From assembly GCA_902806015.1 (NCBI GenBank), contig CADCUZ010000027.1, positions 1 through 15,102 of the forward strand: DNA of 15,102 bases. Reading direction: 5' to 3'. Shown in pieces: positions 7,433 through 14,329 of this stretch (the first letter of the stretch is position 1; the number at the start of each line of letters is the position of its first letter). A model generated the notes under the pieces. That model did not search any database, was not told the DNA's origin, and worked only from the letters and a program-made list of their open reading frames with translations. This DNA is from an uncultured Rubrobacteraceae bacterium (GTDB taxonomy: Bacteria; Actinomycetota; Rubrobacteria; Rubrobacterales; Rubrobacteraceae). The position numbers and the translations under genes are program-made.

Positions 7433-7471
7433 CGGGTACGCCAGTACCCGCCTGCGGGTTTCGGTACCCGC
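7433..7471. repeat. Two adjacent small hairpins sharing GGGTAC words
   Basis: CGGGTAC (7433-7439) pairs with GTACCCG (7444-7450) around a GCCA loop. Next to it GCGGGT (7454-7459) pairs with ACCCGC (7466-7471). They lie between the nitroreductase stop and the micro-ORF start. There is no T-run on either strand, so these are not standard terminators. Confidence 0.6.
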
Positions 7472-7473
7472 GC

Positions 7474-8049
7474 CTATCCCCGGTGCCAGGCGGTCCTCTC
7501 GGAGACGGCCCCGCGGCGTCGCGGCCTCTCGCCCATGTCGGGGTAGCCGAGGTAGATATACGCGACTATGCTGTCGTCCCCTTGCAGCCCGAAGAATTCG
7601 CGCATGTGCCGGTGGTAGGCGACAGGGCCGGTACGCCAGATGGCGCCGAGGCCCAAGGAGTGGGCGGTCAGGAGCATATTCTGGACGGCCGCCGCGCAGG
7701 CGGCTTGGTTCTCGACAGTTTCGACCCCGTCGCGCCCGGCGCGGGATACCACGGCTATCACGACCGGGGCCCTGAAGGGCTTCTTGCGCTCGCGGCTGAC
7801 CCTGCCGGACGCCATCTCCTCATCTTCGCCCTCCTCCTCGGCCTGCAGCCGGGCCGTCTCGGCGCGGGCGCGGGCCAACTCACCGCGGCCCTTGCCGGTA
7901 AAGACGTGGAAAATCCAGGGCTCAGTGAGCTTGTGGTTCGGCGCGTGCACCGCGCTCTCCAATATCCCTTCGACGATCTCGTCTGCCACCGGATCCTGCT
8001 TTACGCGCCCGACGCTCCGGCGTGCCCGTATGGCCTCTGCTAGCTCCAA
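7474..8049 (-). CDS. Nitroreductase family protein (YdjA-like)
   Basis: This 191-residue FMN-dependent oxidoreductase is of the NfsA/FRP superfamily. The N-terminal RARRSVGRVKQDPV carries the FMN phosphate-binding Arg-Arg-Ser (10-12). APNHKLTEPWIFHVF (36-50) is the mark of the YdjA subgroup. The middle part (about 72-100) is a charged insert, EEEGEDEEMASGR. VENQAACAAAVQNMLLTAHS and GLGAIWRTG form the dimer and FMN helices. YdjA-like enzymes use NAD(P)H to reduce nitro compounds or quinones in vitro; the physiological substrate is unknown. The start is TTG 8049, with GGAGG three bases before it, a rather short spacing; the ATG at 8059 is out of frame. It is divergent from malate dehydrogenase, with 135 bp between. 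Confidence 0.87.
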   Translation of the reverse strand: MELAEAIRARRSVGRVKQDPVADEIVEGILESAVHAPNHKLTEPWIFHVFTGKGRGELARARAETARLQAEEEGEDEEMASGRVSRERKKPFRAPVVIAVVSRAGRDGVETVENQAACAAAVQNMLLTAHSLGLGAIWRTGPVAYHRHMREFFGLQGDDSIVAYIYLGYPDMGERPRRRGAVSERTAWHRG

Positions 8050-8184
8050 GGTCCTCCATGCTCAACTAGAAGGGTTCCGGGGGCATTTTACCGTGGGGAG
8101 TAGCGGCAAGAAGGCGCGAGTTCCCGTATCATTGAATCGGGTTTCCCGAGCAGTGACGAGCAGGAGATAGAAGGAGATAACCGG

Positions 8185-9159
8185 ATGTCGAAGACCGTCA
8201 CCGTAACCGGCGCAGCGGGCGCGATCGGGTACGCGATTCTGTTCCGAATCGCCTCCGGCCAGTTGCTCGGCCCGGACGAGAAGATCAGGCTGAAGCTGCT
8301 CGAGATCGAGCCTGCGCTGAAGGCGACCGAGGGCACTGCGATGGAGCTCCACGACTGCGCGTTCCCGCTGCTCGAGTCCGTGGACATCACCGCCGAGGCC
8401 GGCGAGGCCTTCGACGGCGCCAACGTCGCCCTGTTGATCGGCGCCCGGCCGCGCCAGAAGGGCATGGAGCGCGCCGATCTCCTGGAGGCGAACGGGGCGA
8501 TCTTCAAGCCACAGGGCGAGGCGATCAACGCCGGCGCGGAGGACGACGTGCGGATCCTGGTCGTCGGCAACCCGGCGAACACGAACGCCCTTATCGCGAT
8601 GAACAGCGCGCCGGACGTGCCGCGCGAGCGCTTTACCGCTATGACGCGGCTCGACGAGAACCGCGCGGTCTCGATGCTCGCCCGGAAGCTCTCGGTCGGC
8701 GTCGAGGAGGTTCAGGACCTCGTCGTGTGGGGCAACCACTCCCCATCGATGTTTCCCGACCTCTTCAACGCTAGGGTGAACGGCGAGCGGGCCGTCGACA
8801 GGGTGGGCATGGATTGGTACGAGAACGAGTTCATGCCCAAGGTCGGCAAGCGCGGCGCCGCGATCATCGAGGCGCGCGGCGCGTCTTCCGCGGCGTCTGC
8901 GGCCAACGCCGCGATCGACCACGTGCGCGACTGGGCGCTTGGGGCCGACGGCCTTCGCTCGATGGCGGTCCCGTCGTCCGGTCAGTACGGCGTGGAGGAG
9001 GGCCTCGTGTCGTCGTTCCCGGTGCGGTGCTCGGGCGGCAACTTCGAGATCGTCGAGGACCTCGAAATCGGCGACTTCGCCCAATCGAAGCTCGACGTCA
9101 CCGTGAACGAGCTGAAGGAGGAGCGCGACGCGGTGAAGGAACTCGGCCTGATCAGCTAG
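8185..9159 (+). CDS. mdh: Malate dehydrogenase, NAD-type
   Basis: The 324-residue enzyme interconverts malate and oxaloacetate in the TCA cycle and belongs to the MDH type 2 group. The NAD-binding glycine motif is [18 protein letters not shown] at residues 8-25. E40 at the end of the second strand (KLLEIEP) predicts NAD rather than NADP. The substrate loop [15 protein letters not shown] holds R90 and R96. TRLDENRA holds R155, and [10 protein letters not shown] holds the catalytic H185. ATG 8185 is behind a strong AGAAGGAG site with proper spacing. TATCAT at 8127-8132 could be part of a promoter, but no -35 is evident. The gene is monocistronic, divergent from the nitroreductase and convergent with mrp, and is followed by a strong hairpin at 9197-9240. 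Confidence 0.97.
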   Translation: MSKTVTVTGAAGAIGYAILFRIASGQLLGPDEKIRLKLLEIEPALKATEGTAMELHDCAFPLLESVDITAEAGEAFDGANVALLIGARPRQKGMERADLLEANGAIFKPQGEAINAGAEDDVRILVVGNPANTNALIAMNSAPDVPRERFTAMTRLDENRAVSMLARKLSVGVEEVQDLVVWGNHSPSMFPDLFNARVNGERAVDRVGMDWYENEFMPKVGKRGAAIIEARGASSAASAANAAIDHVRDWALGADGLRSMAVPSSGQYGVEEGLVSSFPVRCSGGNFEIVEDLEIGDFAQSKLDVTVNELKEERDAVKELGLIS

Positions 9160-9196
9160 GCTTCCGCTTCCGGGGAGAGCCAGAGCAACGGCTCGT

Positions 9197-9240
9197 GCAA
9201 AGGGAGCAGCCCCGCACCTTTGCGGGGCTGCTCCCTTTGC
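9197..9240. terminator. Perfect 20-bp-stem hairpin between convergent genes
   Basis: 9197-9216 is the exact reverse complement of 9221-9240 around a CCTT loop. It starts 38 bases after the mdh stop and ends 19 bases before the mrp stop. There is no long T-tract, but the stem is very GC-rich, and its symmetry lets it serve both directions. Confidence 0.85.
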
Positions 9241-9258
9241 CTGATGCCCGAAACCTTA

Positions 9259-10473
9259 CTACAATACCTTGATCCGGCGGCGCACCTTTGTTGCGGCGAG
9301 GCTGGCGGCTATCTCGTCGAAGGCGCGGGCCGGGGCCGAGCCCTCGTCGAAAAGGGCGTTGCCAGGTTCGCCGGTGGCGTTCGGGAGGATCGGGATGCGG
9401 CTCATCACAGTCGAGCCGAGTTCCCCGGCCACCTGGTTGCCGCCGTCGCCGCCGAAGATCTTCATCTCCTCCCCGCAGCACGGGCAGACCGCGTGGCCCA
9501 TGTTCTCGACGACGCCGGCAAGCTTGAGGTGGGCCTGGACGGCCATCTTGCCGGCCTTGACGGCGACCCGGGCGGCGTCGGCCTGCGGGGTCGTGACGAC
9601 GAGGGCCTCGGCCTTGGGGATCATCTGCGCCACCGTCAGGGCGACGTCCCCGGTGCCGGGGGGCATATCCACGATGATGAAGTCCGGCTCGTCCCAGTAG
9701 ACGTCGCGCATGAGCTGGGTCAGGGCCTTGTTGACGATAGGCGCTCGCCAGATGATCGCCTGGCCCTCGGTGACGAAGTTGCCCATGGAGATGAACTTCA
9801 GGCCCGTCTCGGACACTACCGGGAAGATCACGCCGCCTACCACGTTGGGCTTCTCGGTGGAGCCGAGCATGACCGGGATGGAGGAGCCGTGCACGTCAGC
9901 GTCCAGGATCTCCACCGACTTGCCCGCCCGGTCCAGCGCGGCGGCTAGGTTGACGGCGACGGTACTCTTGCCCACGCCGCCCTTGCCGCTGACCACGGCG
10001 ATGATGCGGGTTTTGGACTCGTCGCGGAAGGCCGGCGCCAGCTCCGAGGGGCCACCGTGCAGGGAGGTCATCAGGTTCTGGCGGTCGTCGTCGGTCATGA
10101 CGCCGAAGTCCACCTCGACGCTCTCGACACCGGCTATCTCCATCAGACGATCGCGCACGTCGGTGGTGATGCGGTGCTTCATCGGGCAACCCGCGGTCGT
10201 GAGGGCAACACCGATCGTGACACCCGAGCCCTCGATATCGACGTTTCGGATCATGTTCAGCGAGACGAGGTCGCGCCCGATCTCCGGGTCCCTGACGTCC
10301 CGCAAGGCTTCGCGTATCCCGGCTTCGGAGAAGCCGTCGGCGGGCTCTTCGGGCTGGGGGCCCCGGTCTACCAATTCCTCAGCCGTTTCGGCCGAGACGT
10401 CGAGTTTTTCGGTTTCCCGGAGATTACCCGGCGGCCTGCCGTTGGCGGCGCGTCTGCGGAACCAGTCAACCAC
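9259..10473 (-). CDS. mrp: Mrp/ApbC family Fe-S cluster carrier ATPase
   Basis: The 404-residue cytosolic P-loop protein is expected to bind and pass on Fe-S clusters. Order of parts: a variable, charged N-terminal extension (1-47); a DUF59/FSCA domain from about residue 48 (GIREALRDVRDPEIG) with Cys96 in TTAGCPMKH; the deviant Walker A GKGGVGKS at 163-170; LDADVHGSSIPVMLG; the Walker B-like FIIVDMPPGTGDVAL; and the cluster cysteines CPCC at 330-333. GTG 10473 is chosen because AGGAGG lies nine bases upstream; the frame stays open to an ATG at 10542 with no ribosome site. It converges on mdh. No SUF or ISC genes are in the window, so it acts apart from a local assembly operon. Confidence 0.95.
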   Translation of the reverse strand: MVDWFRRRAANGRPPGNLRETEKLDVSAETAEELVDRGPQPEEPADGFSEAGIREALRDVRDPEIGRDLVSLNMIRNVDIEGSGVTIGVALTTAGCPMKHRITTDVRDRLMEIAGVESVEVDFGVMTDDDRQNLMTSLHGGPSELAPAFRDESKTRIIAVVSGKGGVGKSTVAVNLAAALDRAGKSVEILDADVHGSSIPVMLGSTEKPNVVGGVIFPVVSETGLKFISMGNFVTEGQAIIWRAPIVNKALTQLMRDVYWDEPDFIIVDMPPGTGDVALTVAQMIPKAEALVVTTPQADAARVAVKAGKMAVQAHLKLAGVVENMGHAVCPCCGEEMKIFGGDGGNQVAGELGSTVMSRIPILPNATGEPGNALFDEGSAPARAFDEIAASLAATKVRRRIKVL

Positions 10474-10527
10474 GTTTACCGACCTCCTCCGGTGCACCCG
10501 ACCGGCACGTATGGAACTGAATACAAG

Positions 10528-10549
10528 AAGGGGTGAGTTCACCCTTTTT
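10528..10549 (+). terminator. Intrinsic-terminator-like hairpin
   Basis: AAGGGGTG (10528-10535) pairs with CACCCTTT (10540-10547) with one G.T wobble and an AGTT loop, running into a T-run at 10545-10549. The T-run is on the plus strand, yet no plus-strand gene precedes it. It sits 55 bases upstream of the mrp start, so it may block antisense transcription or fold in the mrp leader. Confidence 0.5.
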
Positions 10550-10607
10550 CGGTGCCAATCTTACCACACGGCCCCTTGGCCCCCGCCCCGTGCGGCGGCC
10601 CAAAAGG

Positions 10608-10633
10608 AGGACCGGGGCGCAGGCCTCGGTCCT
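10608..10633 (-). terminator. Intrinsic terminator of the former subtilase gene
   Basis: An 11-bp stem (10608-10618 with 10623-10633, one G.T wobble, GCAG loop) is followed on the minus strand by CCTTTTGG. It lies 30 bases after the remnant's stop codon at 10663, as expected for that gene's own terminator. Confidence 0.6.
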
Positions 10634-10822
10634 TATCGTGTTTGCTTTTCGGGACGCACGCCTTACCGCCGAACCGTAAACCTGCTGCTCCTGACGCCGT
10701 CGTTGCCGGTCGCGTCGGTGGCGACTATCTTAACTGTGTGTCGGCTGTAGGAAAACGTGCTGCTGGTGTGCCTGAGCAGATCCCTGACGGCATCGCAATA
10801 GAAGGTGCTCCTCGCCTTCCCA

Positions 10823-10850
10823 TCCACGGAGAGGTATCCACGGAGAGGTA
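10823..10850. repeat. 14-bp perfect tandem duplication
   Basis: TCCACGGAGAGGTA occurs twice head to tail (10823-10836, 10837-10850) inside the subtilase remnant. Because 14 is not a multiple of three, it would have broken the reading frame. Confidence 0.95.
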
Positions 10851-10874
10851 AGGTCTCATACAGGGACTCGTTCG

Positions 10875-10906
10875 GCCCGACTTGCGGCGGCAGCCGCAAG
10901 TCGGGC
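10875..10906. repeat. 14-bp perfect inverted repeat
   Basis: GCCCGACTTGCGGC (10875-10888) and GCCGCAAGTCGGGC (10893-10906) are exact complements around a GGCA loop. The repeat lies in the remnant exactly where the propeptide ends and the missing catalytic domain should begin. Confidence 0.95.
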
Positions 10907-11375
10907 TCGGCGTACTCAACCTCGGCTGAACTTTCGTAGGCCTGCACGCTTTGTGGACCGTCAGATCTCGGGACAAGTCGACCGCGTTGACATTCCTGCG
11001 CGGAAGGTCTCCTTCGATGGTGAGGCCTTTGTTATGGTTCAGATCGCGCAGGTCGCCCTGCGGTTCGAGGCCGACGATGATCTCACCCGGCGCGAACTGC
11101 CAACCGGAAGCTTCCTATTAGGTCGGCCCCTCCCGCACGGGCTGGGCCACGGCCTCCTGTTTTGCCCCCTGCAAGCCTACGAATTGCACGAACGCTGCCA
11201 CAGTACTACAGGCTAAAAAACGCGTTCTTTGAAATGCAGGCACGGTATTTCCCCTCAGCAACCCGGCTGCCTTCGCGCTTGCAGGCCCGCGGGCTTTGCG
11301 TTCCCGCCTCACGACGGGTTTGCCTTTTTCGTCAGCATTAGCAGATTACCAGGCAGGCGCCCCAACAAAGTCGAA

Positions 11376-11391
11376 GGGCGACACGTCGCCC
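11376..11391 (-). terminator. Short GC hairpin downstream of the mutase
   Basis: GGGCGAC (11376-11382) pairs with GTCGCCC (11385-11391), 18 bases after the mutase stop. The T-run is poor. It may end the epimerase-mutase transcript. The rest of 11244-11408 shows no gene. Confidence 0.35.
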
Positions 11392-11408
11392 GGACACCCC
11401 GGCAGGTT

Positions 11409-13007
11409 TTACGGCCTGTACTGGCCGAAAACCGCGCGCAGGGTGTCCGATACCTCGCCCAATGTGGCGAGCTCGGACAACGCCTCCCGCATCGGATAGA
11501 GCATGTTTTCGTCGCCCTCGGCCGCGCTCTTGAGGCGCGCCAGCGCCCCCTCCACGGCGGTCGAGTCGCGCTCTTCCTTGAGCCGCGAGAGCCGCTCGGC
11601 TTGGCGCTCGCGGATCGACTCATCCACGGCGTGCAACTCCATGTCGAGGTCCTCGTCGCCGGCCGGCCGTGCGTAGCGGTTAACGCCGACGACGACGCGC
11701 TCCTCCTTCTCGATCTCGCGCTGGTAGCGGAAGGCGGCGTCTTCGATCTCGCGCTGCATAAAGCGTTCCTCGATGGCGGCGACGGACCCGCCTAACTCGT
11801 CCACCCGCCTCATGTACTCCCAAGCCTCCTCTTCGACCGCGTCGGTGAGGGACTCGATAAAATACGAGCCGGCCAAAGGGTCGGCGGTGTCGGTCAGGCC
11901 GCCCTCGCTGGCCAGAATCTGCTGAGTGCGGAGCGCGATGCGGGCGCTGCGCTCGGTCGGCAGGGCGAGCGCCTCGTCGAAAGCGTTGGTATGCAGGCTC
12001 TGCGTGCCCCCGAGCACGGCGGAGAGAGCCTGCACCGTGGTGCGCACGATGTTGTTCTCGGCCTGCTGGGCCGTCAGCGAGGAGCCGGCCGTCTGCGTGT
12101 GGAAGCGCAGCTTCAGGCTCCGCTCGTCGGTCGCCCCGAAGCGGTCCCTCATGATGGAGGCCCACATCCTGCGCGCGGCACGGTACTTGGCTATCTCCTG
12201 GAAGAGGTCATTGTGGGCGTTGAAGAAGAAGGAGAGCCTCGGGGCGAACTCGTCCACCTCAAGACCTGCCCGCGTCGCAGCCTCTACGTAGGCGATGGCG
12301 TTCGAGAGGGTGAAGGCGAGCTCCTGCACGGCGGTCGAGCCCGCTTCGCGGATGTGGTAGCCGGAGATGGAGATCGCGTTCCAGCGCGGGAGCTCCCTCG
12401 CGCAGTACGCGAACATGTCCGTCGTGAGCCTCATGGACGGCGCCGGCGGGTAGATGTACGTGCCCCGCGCGAGGTACTCCTTCAGAACGTCGTTCTGGGT
12501 GGTGCCGGTTGCGTCCTCGGCCTTGGTGCCCTGCTCCTCGACGACGAGCGAGTAGAGGAGGAGCAGGATCGAGGCCGTGGCGTTGATGGTCATCGAGGTG
12601 GAGACGTCCGCGAGCGGTATACCGTCGAAAAGCTCGCGCATGTCGAGCAGGGAGTCTATGGCTACGCCAACTTTTCCGACCTCGCCTAAAGCGAGCTGGT
12701 GGTCGGAGTCGCGGCCCATCTGGGTCGGCAGGTCGAAGGCCACCGAGAGGCCGGTCTGGCCGTTCTCGGTGAGGTACTTGAAGCGCCGGTTGGTCTCCTT
12801 GGCGGTCCCGAAACCGGCGTACTGGCGCATGGTCCAGGGGCGTCCTCGGTACATCGAGGGGTGGGGGCCGCGGGTGTAGGGGTACTCGCCGGGGTCCCCT
12901 AGCTTCCGTGAATAGTCGAAGCCTTCGAGATCGGGAGGCCCGTAGAGGGATTTGATCTCTATGCCGGACTCCGTGCGTCGCCCCTCCCGGCGTTTCTCGA
13001 CGTCCAT
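11409..13007 (-). CDS. Methylmalonyl-CoA mutase, catalytic (alpha) subunit of the split type
   Basis: The 532-residue TIM-barrel subunit performs the radical rearrangement of (R)-methylmalonyl-CoA to succinyl-CoA. The length ends after the substrate domain, so the B12-binding domain must come from a separate small subunit, which is not in the window. The substrate motif is [18 protein letters not shown], with Y63 matching mechanistic Tyr89 of the Propionibacterium enzyme; 2-hydroxyisobutyryl-CoA mutase has Ile there. R193 in [10 protein letters not shown] matches Arg207, which binds the free carboxylate, and H218 in ISGYH matches His244. Both features favour methylmalonyl-CoA over isobutyryl-CoA. 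Other marks are [13 protein letters not shown] and [20 protein letters not shown] 13007 has GGGAGGGA upstream. It lies 21 bp after the epimerase in one operon. A near relative using another acyl-CoA cannot be fully excluded. Confidence 0.93.
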   Translation of the reverse strand: MDVEKRREGRRTESGIEIKSLYGPPDLEGFDYSRKLGDPGEYPYTRGPHPSMYRGRPWTMRQYAGFGTAKETNRRFKYLTENGQTGLSVAFDLPTQMGRDSDHQLALGEVGKVGVAIDSLLDMRELFDGIPLADVSTSMTINATASILLLLYSLVVEEQGTKAEDATGTTQNDVLKEYLARGTYIYPPAPSMRLTTDMFAYCARELPRWNAISISGYHIREAGSTAVQELAFTLSNAIAYVEAATRAGLEVDEFAPRLSFFFNAHNDLFQEIAKYRAARRMWASIMRDRFGATDERSLKLRFHTQTAGSSLTAQQAENNIVRTTVQALSAVLGGTQSLHTNAFDEALALPTERSARIALRTQQILASEGGLTDTADPLAGSYFIESLTDAVEEEAWEYMRRVDELGGSVAAIEERFMQREIEDAAFRYQREIEKEERVVVGVNRYARPAGDEDLDMELHAVDESIRERQAERLSRLKEERDSTAVEGALARLKSAAEGDENMLYPMREALSELATLGEVSDTLRAVFGQYRP

Positions 13008-13028
13008 GCAGCGTCCCTCCCGGTAGCC

Positions 13029-13436
13029 CTAGCTCTCGGGCAATTCTACAAGCTCGGTGAGCACCCCGAAGGCGCCCTTCGGGTGCAGGAACGCCATCCG
13101 GGTGCCCCCGGCCCCGATCCTGGGCTTCTCGTCTATAAGCTCGACGCCGTTGCCCCTGAGTCCGGCGAGCGCGGCCTCGAGGTCGTGCACCTCGAACGCG
13201 ACGTGGTGGAAGCCCTCGCCGTGCTTGGCGAGGAACTTGCCGACGGTAGAGTCGGCTAGGGTCGGCTGGACGAGCTCGATCTGCGACTCGCCGACGCGAA
13301 ACATCCTGGCGACGATTCCCTGCTCCTCGACGACCTCCCTCTCCGAGGGCTCCGCGCCGAAATTCTCCGCGTAGAAGCGGGCGGCGGCGTCAATGTCCTC
13401 CACTGCGTAACCCAGGTGGTAGATCCTGCCCAGCAA
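13029..13436 (-). CDS. mce: Methylmalonyl-CoA epimerase
   Basis: This 135-residue vicinal-oxygen-chelate protein interconverts (S)- and (R)-methylmalonyl-CoA, supplying the mutase downstream. Two beta-alpha-beta-beta-beta repeats are visible. RIYHLGYAVEDIDAAARFYA provides metal ligand H7. GESQIELVQP gives E54. GEGFHHVAFEVHDLEAAL gives a His at 77 or 78, and FGVLTELVELPES gives E128. The start is TTG 13436, with GGAGG five bases upstream. Its order with the mutase, 21 bp apart on the same strand, is a common operon arrangement and strengthens both calls. Other VOC proteins (glyoxalase-like) have the same fold, but the neighbour makes this function very likely. Confidence 0.92.
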   Translation of the reverse strand: MLGRIYHLGYAVEDIDAAARFYAENFGAEPSEREVVEEQGIVARMFRVGESQIELVQPTLADSTVGKFLAKHGEGFHHVAFEVHDLEAALAGLRGNGVELIDEKPRIGAGGTRMAFLHPKGAFGVLTELVELPES

Positions 13437-13497
13437 CTCTCTCCCTCCGACGGTGGCAGTGAGATTTTAGATCAAGACCCCGCAAGGGGCCGTGGGC

Positions 13498-13503
13498 TAG
13501 AAT
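13498..13503 (+). promoter_or_regulatory. Possible -10 element (TAGAAT)
   Basis: TAGAAT lies 27 bases before the DUF2630 ATG, within the short divergent gap to the epimerase. The same hexamer stands before the 2922 gene. The -35 is poor. Confidence 0.35.
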
Positions 13504-13530
13504 CCACGGTCAAACGGCCGGGAGGCGGAT

Positions 13531-13773
13531 ATGGCGCAGGGCGTACTAGGCAGGATCCAGAAGCTTTCCGAAGAGCGCGAGCGGCTGCTCGCCCGCGAGG
13601 GCACCCACCACGCGGACACCAAGGACCGGATCAGGGTCGGGCAGATAGACCATGACCTGCAGGTGCTATGGGATCTCCGCCGCCGCGAGCTGGCCGGCGA
13701 GACCGTGAACCTTAGAGAAGGTTACTACGACCGCTACACCGTGGACCCGGGGCGCGACGCGCCGGGCCGGTAA
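13531..13773 (+). CDS. DUF2630 family small protein
   Basis: The 80-residue, highly charged, mainly helical protein has ATG 13531 behind GGGAGG. The start VLGRIQKLSEERERLLAREG and the later IDHDLQVLWDLRRRELAGE match the shape of actinobacterial DUF2630 proteins: two helices with a conserved Asp...Trp-Asp-Leu-Arg stretch. Its role is unknown. It has no signal or membrane segment and could form a helical hairpin or dimer. It is divergent from the epimerase and converges on the small gene at 13784-14008 with a 10-bp gap. Family assignment comes from remembered pattern. Confidence 0.75.
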   Translation: MAQGVLGRIQKLSEERERLLAREGTHHADTKDRIRVGQIDHDLQVLWDLRRRELAGETVNLREGYYDRYTVDPGRDAPGR

Positions 13774-13783
13774 GAACGGGAGC

Positions 13784-14008
13784 CTAAAACCCCAATCGGG
13801 TATTGATGTCGGACCACTCCGCGGCCGAGGAGGCTTGGTCCACGAGCTTCTGGAGCTCCAAGACGTCGTCCTCCGAGAACGTCGCCCGGCCGGCGTCGGG
13901 CACCAGGTTTATGACGCGGCCGTCCGAGTAGCGCAAGACTATATTAGTGACGCCCACACCATCCTCAGAGGGCCCGTTGCGCCTCTTCTCTCGCTGAATA
14001 CCGTGCAC
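13784..14008 (-). CDS. Small unrecognised protein, second of a tandem pair
   Basis: A 74-residue frame with GTG 14008 behind GGAGG, 17 bp after the stop of the previous gene, so the two are probably cotranscribed. The longer open frame upstream in this phase overlaps the previous gene and is a shadow. NIVLRYSDGRVINLVPDAGR forms a likely beta hairpin, followed by a helix FSEDDVLELQKLVDQASSAA and the tail EWSDINTRLGF. I do not know the family. Its hairpin-plus-helix layout parallels the upstream gene, suggesting a shared origin. Confidence 0.68.
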   Translation of the reverse strand: MHGIQREKRRNGPSEDGVGVTNIVLRYSDGRVINLVPDAGRATFSEDDVLELQKLVDQASSAAEWSDINTRLGF

Positions 14009-14025
14009 GGTTGCCTCCGTCCTTC

Positions 14026-14244
14026 CTACCTGAAGTTCTTGCGTGCGTCGGCGGCGACTGTGTCGAGGTAAACCGCCATCATGTGCAACTCGTAGGACTC
14101 GAAATTTTCCCGACGTCTGGGCCTGAAGACATCCGAGTCGCCGTTGTCCAGCTCGATCACGAACTCCCGAATGCCCTGAGGATCGATGCCCGTGTCCGCG
14201 ATGTCGAGCGGGCTCCCCCGCCATTCCCTGTCCCTACCCTGCAC
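14026..14244 (-). CDS. Small unrecognised protein, first of a tandem pair
   Basis: A 72-residue frame from GTG 14244, which has AAGGGAG about five bases before it. A further in-frame GTG at 14271 has a poorer site and would add nine residues. After a charged leader comes IREFVIELDNGDSDVFRP, a likely beta hairpin, then RRRENF and the helix ESYELHMMAVYLDTVAADAR. There is no signal or membrane segment. The family is unknown to me. It lies 85 bp downstream of the DUF554 gene on the same strand and 17 bp before the second small gene. Confidence 0.68.
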   Translation of the reverse strand: MQGRDREWRGSPLDIADTGIDPQGIREFVIELDNGDSDVFRPRRRENFESYELHMMAVYLDTVAADARKNFR

Positions 14245-14329
14245 TCGGGCTCCCTTCTCTTCCGACTCCACCGGACGTCGCCGCCCACACCGGACGCCAG
14301 CAGCATGTTACCAGCCCCGGACGGGAAAT

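Larger units (their letters stand above)
10663..11243 (-). pseudogene. Remnant of a secreted subtilase (S8) gene without its catalytic domain
   Basis: Minus-strand pieces of an exported serine protease lie in the right order. GTG 11243, behind AGGGG, opens MPAFQRTRFLACSTVAAFVQ and FVGLQG, a signal peptide ending near AVAQP. Two consecutive in-frame stop codons (TAA 11118-11120, TAG 11115-11117) follow. In the same frame comes APGEIIVGLEPQGDLRDLN and NVNAVDLSRDLTVHKA, the start of an inhibitor-I9-like propeptide. A one-base loss at about 10944-10949 shifts to VQAYESSAEVEYAEPDL, the propeptide end. The roughly 280-residue peptidase domain with its Asp/His/Ser triad is absent. The frame goes directly to a C-terminal Ig-like tail, HTVKIVATDATGNDGVRSS and FTVRR, stopping at 10663. 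Family assignment rests on propeptide style plus tail, so a related secreted S8 or fibronectin-like protein is the main alternative. Confidence 0.68.

Noticed and set aside
8062..9084. 340-residue minus-strand frame opposite malate dehydrogenase
   Set aside because: Its product is Arg/His/Leu/Ala-rich with no family pattern, and the opposite strand encodes an unmistakable malate dehydrogenase; long antisense frames are usual at this GC content.
9710..10750. 346-residue plus-strand frame opposite mrp
   Set aside because: It is antisense to clear Walker A and CPCC motifs of Mrp, with Ser/Thr/Pro-rich low-quality translation, so it is a shadow.
10953..11216. 87-residue plus-strand frame in the region 10950-11220
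   Set aside because: The minus strand explains the same bases as a subtilase signal peptide and propeptide; the plus frame has no ribosome site or family pattern.
11325..12689. Plus-strand frames opposite the mutase
   Set aside because: They are antisense to the conserved mutase sequence and lack ribosome sites.
13784..14224. 146-residue reading of the 13784 gene from a far upstream start
   Set aside because: The upstream half overlaps the 14026-14244 gene in another frame and is His/Arg-rich shadow sequence; GTG 14008 has its own GGAGG.
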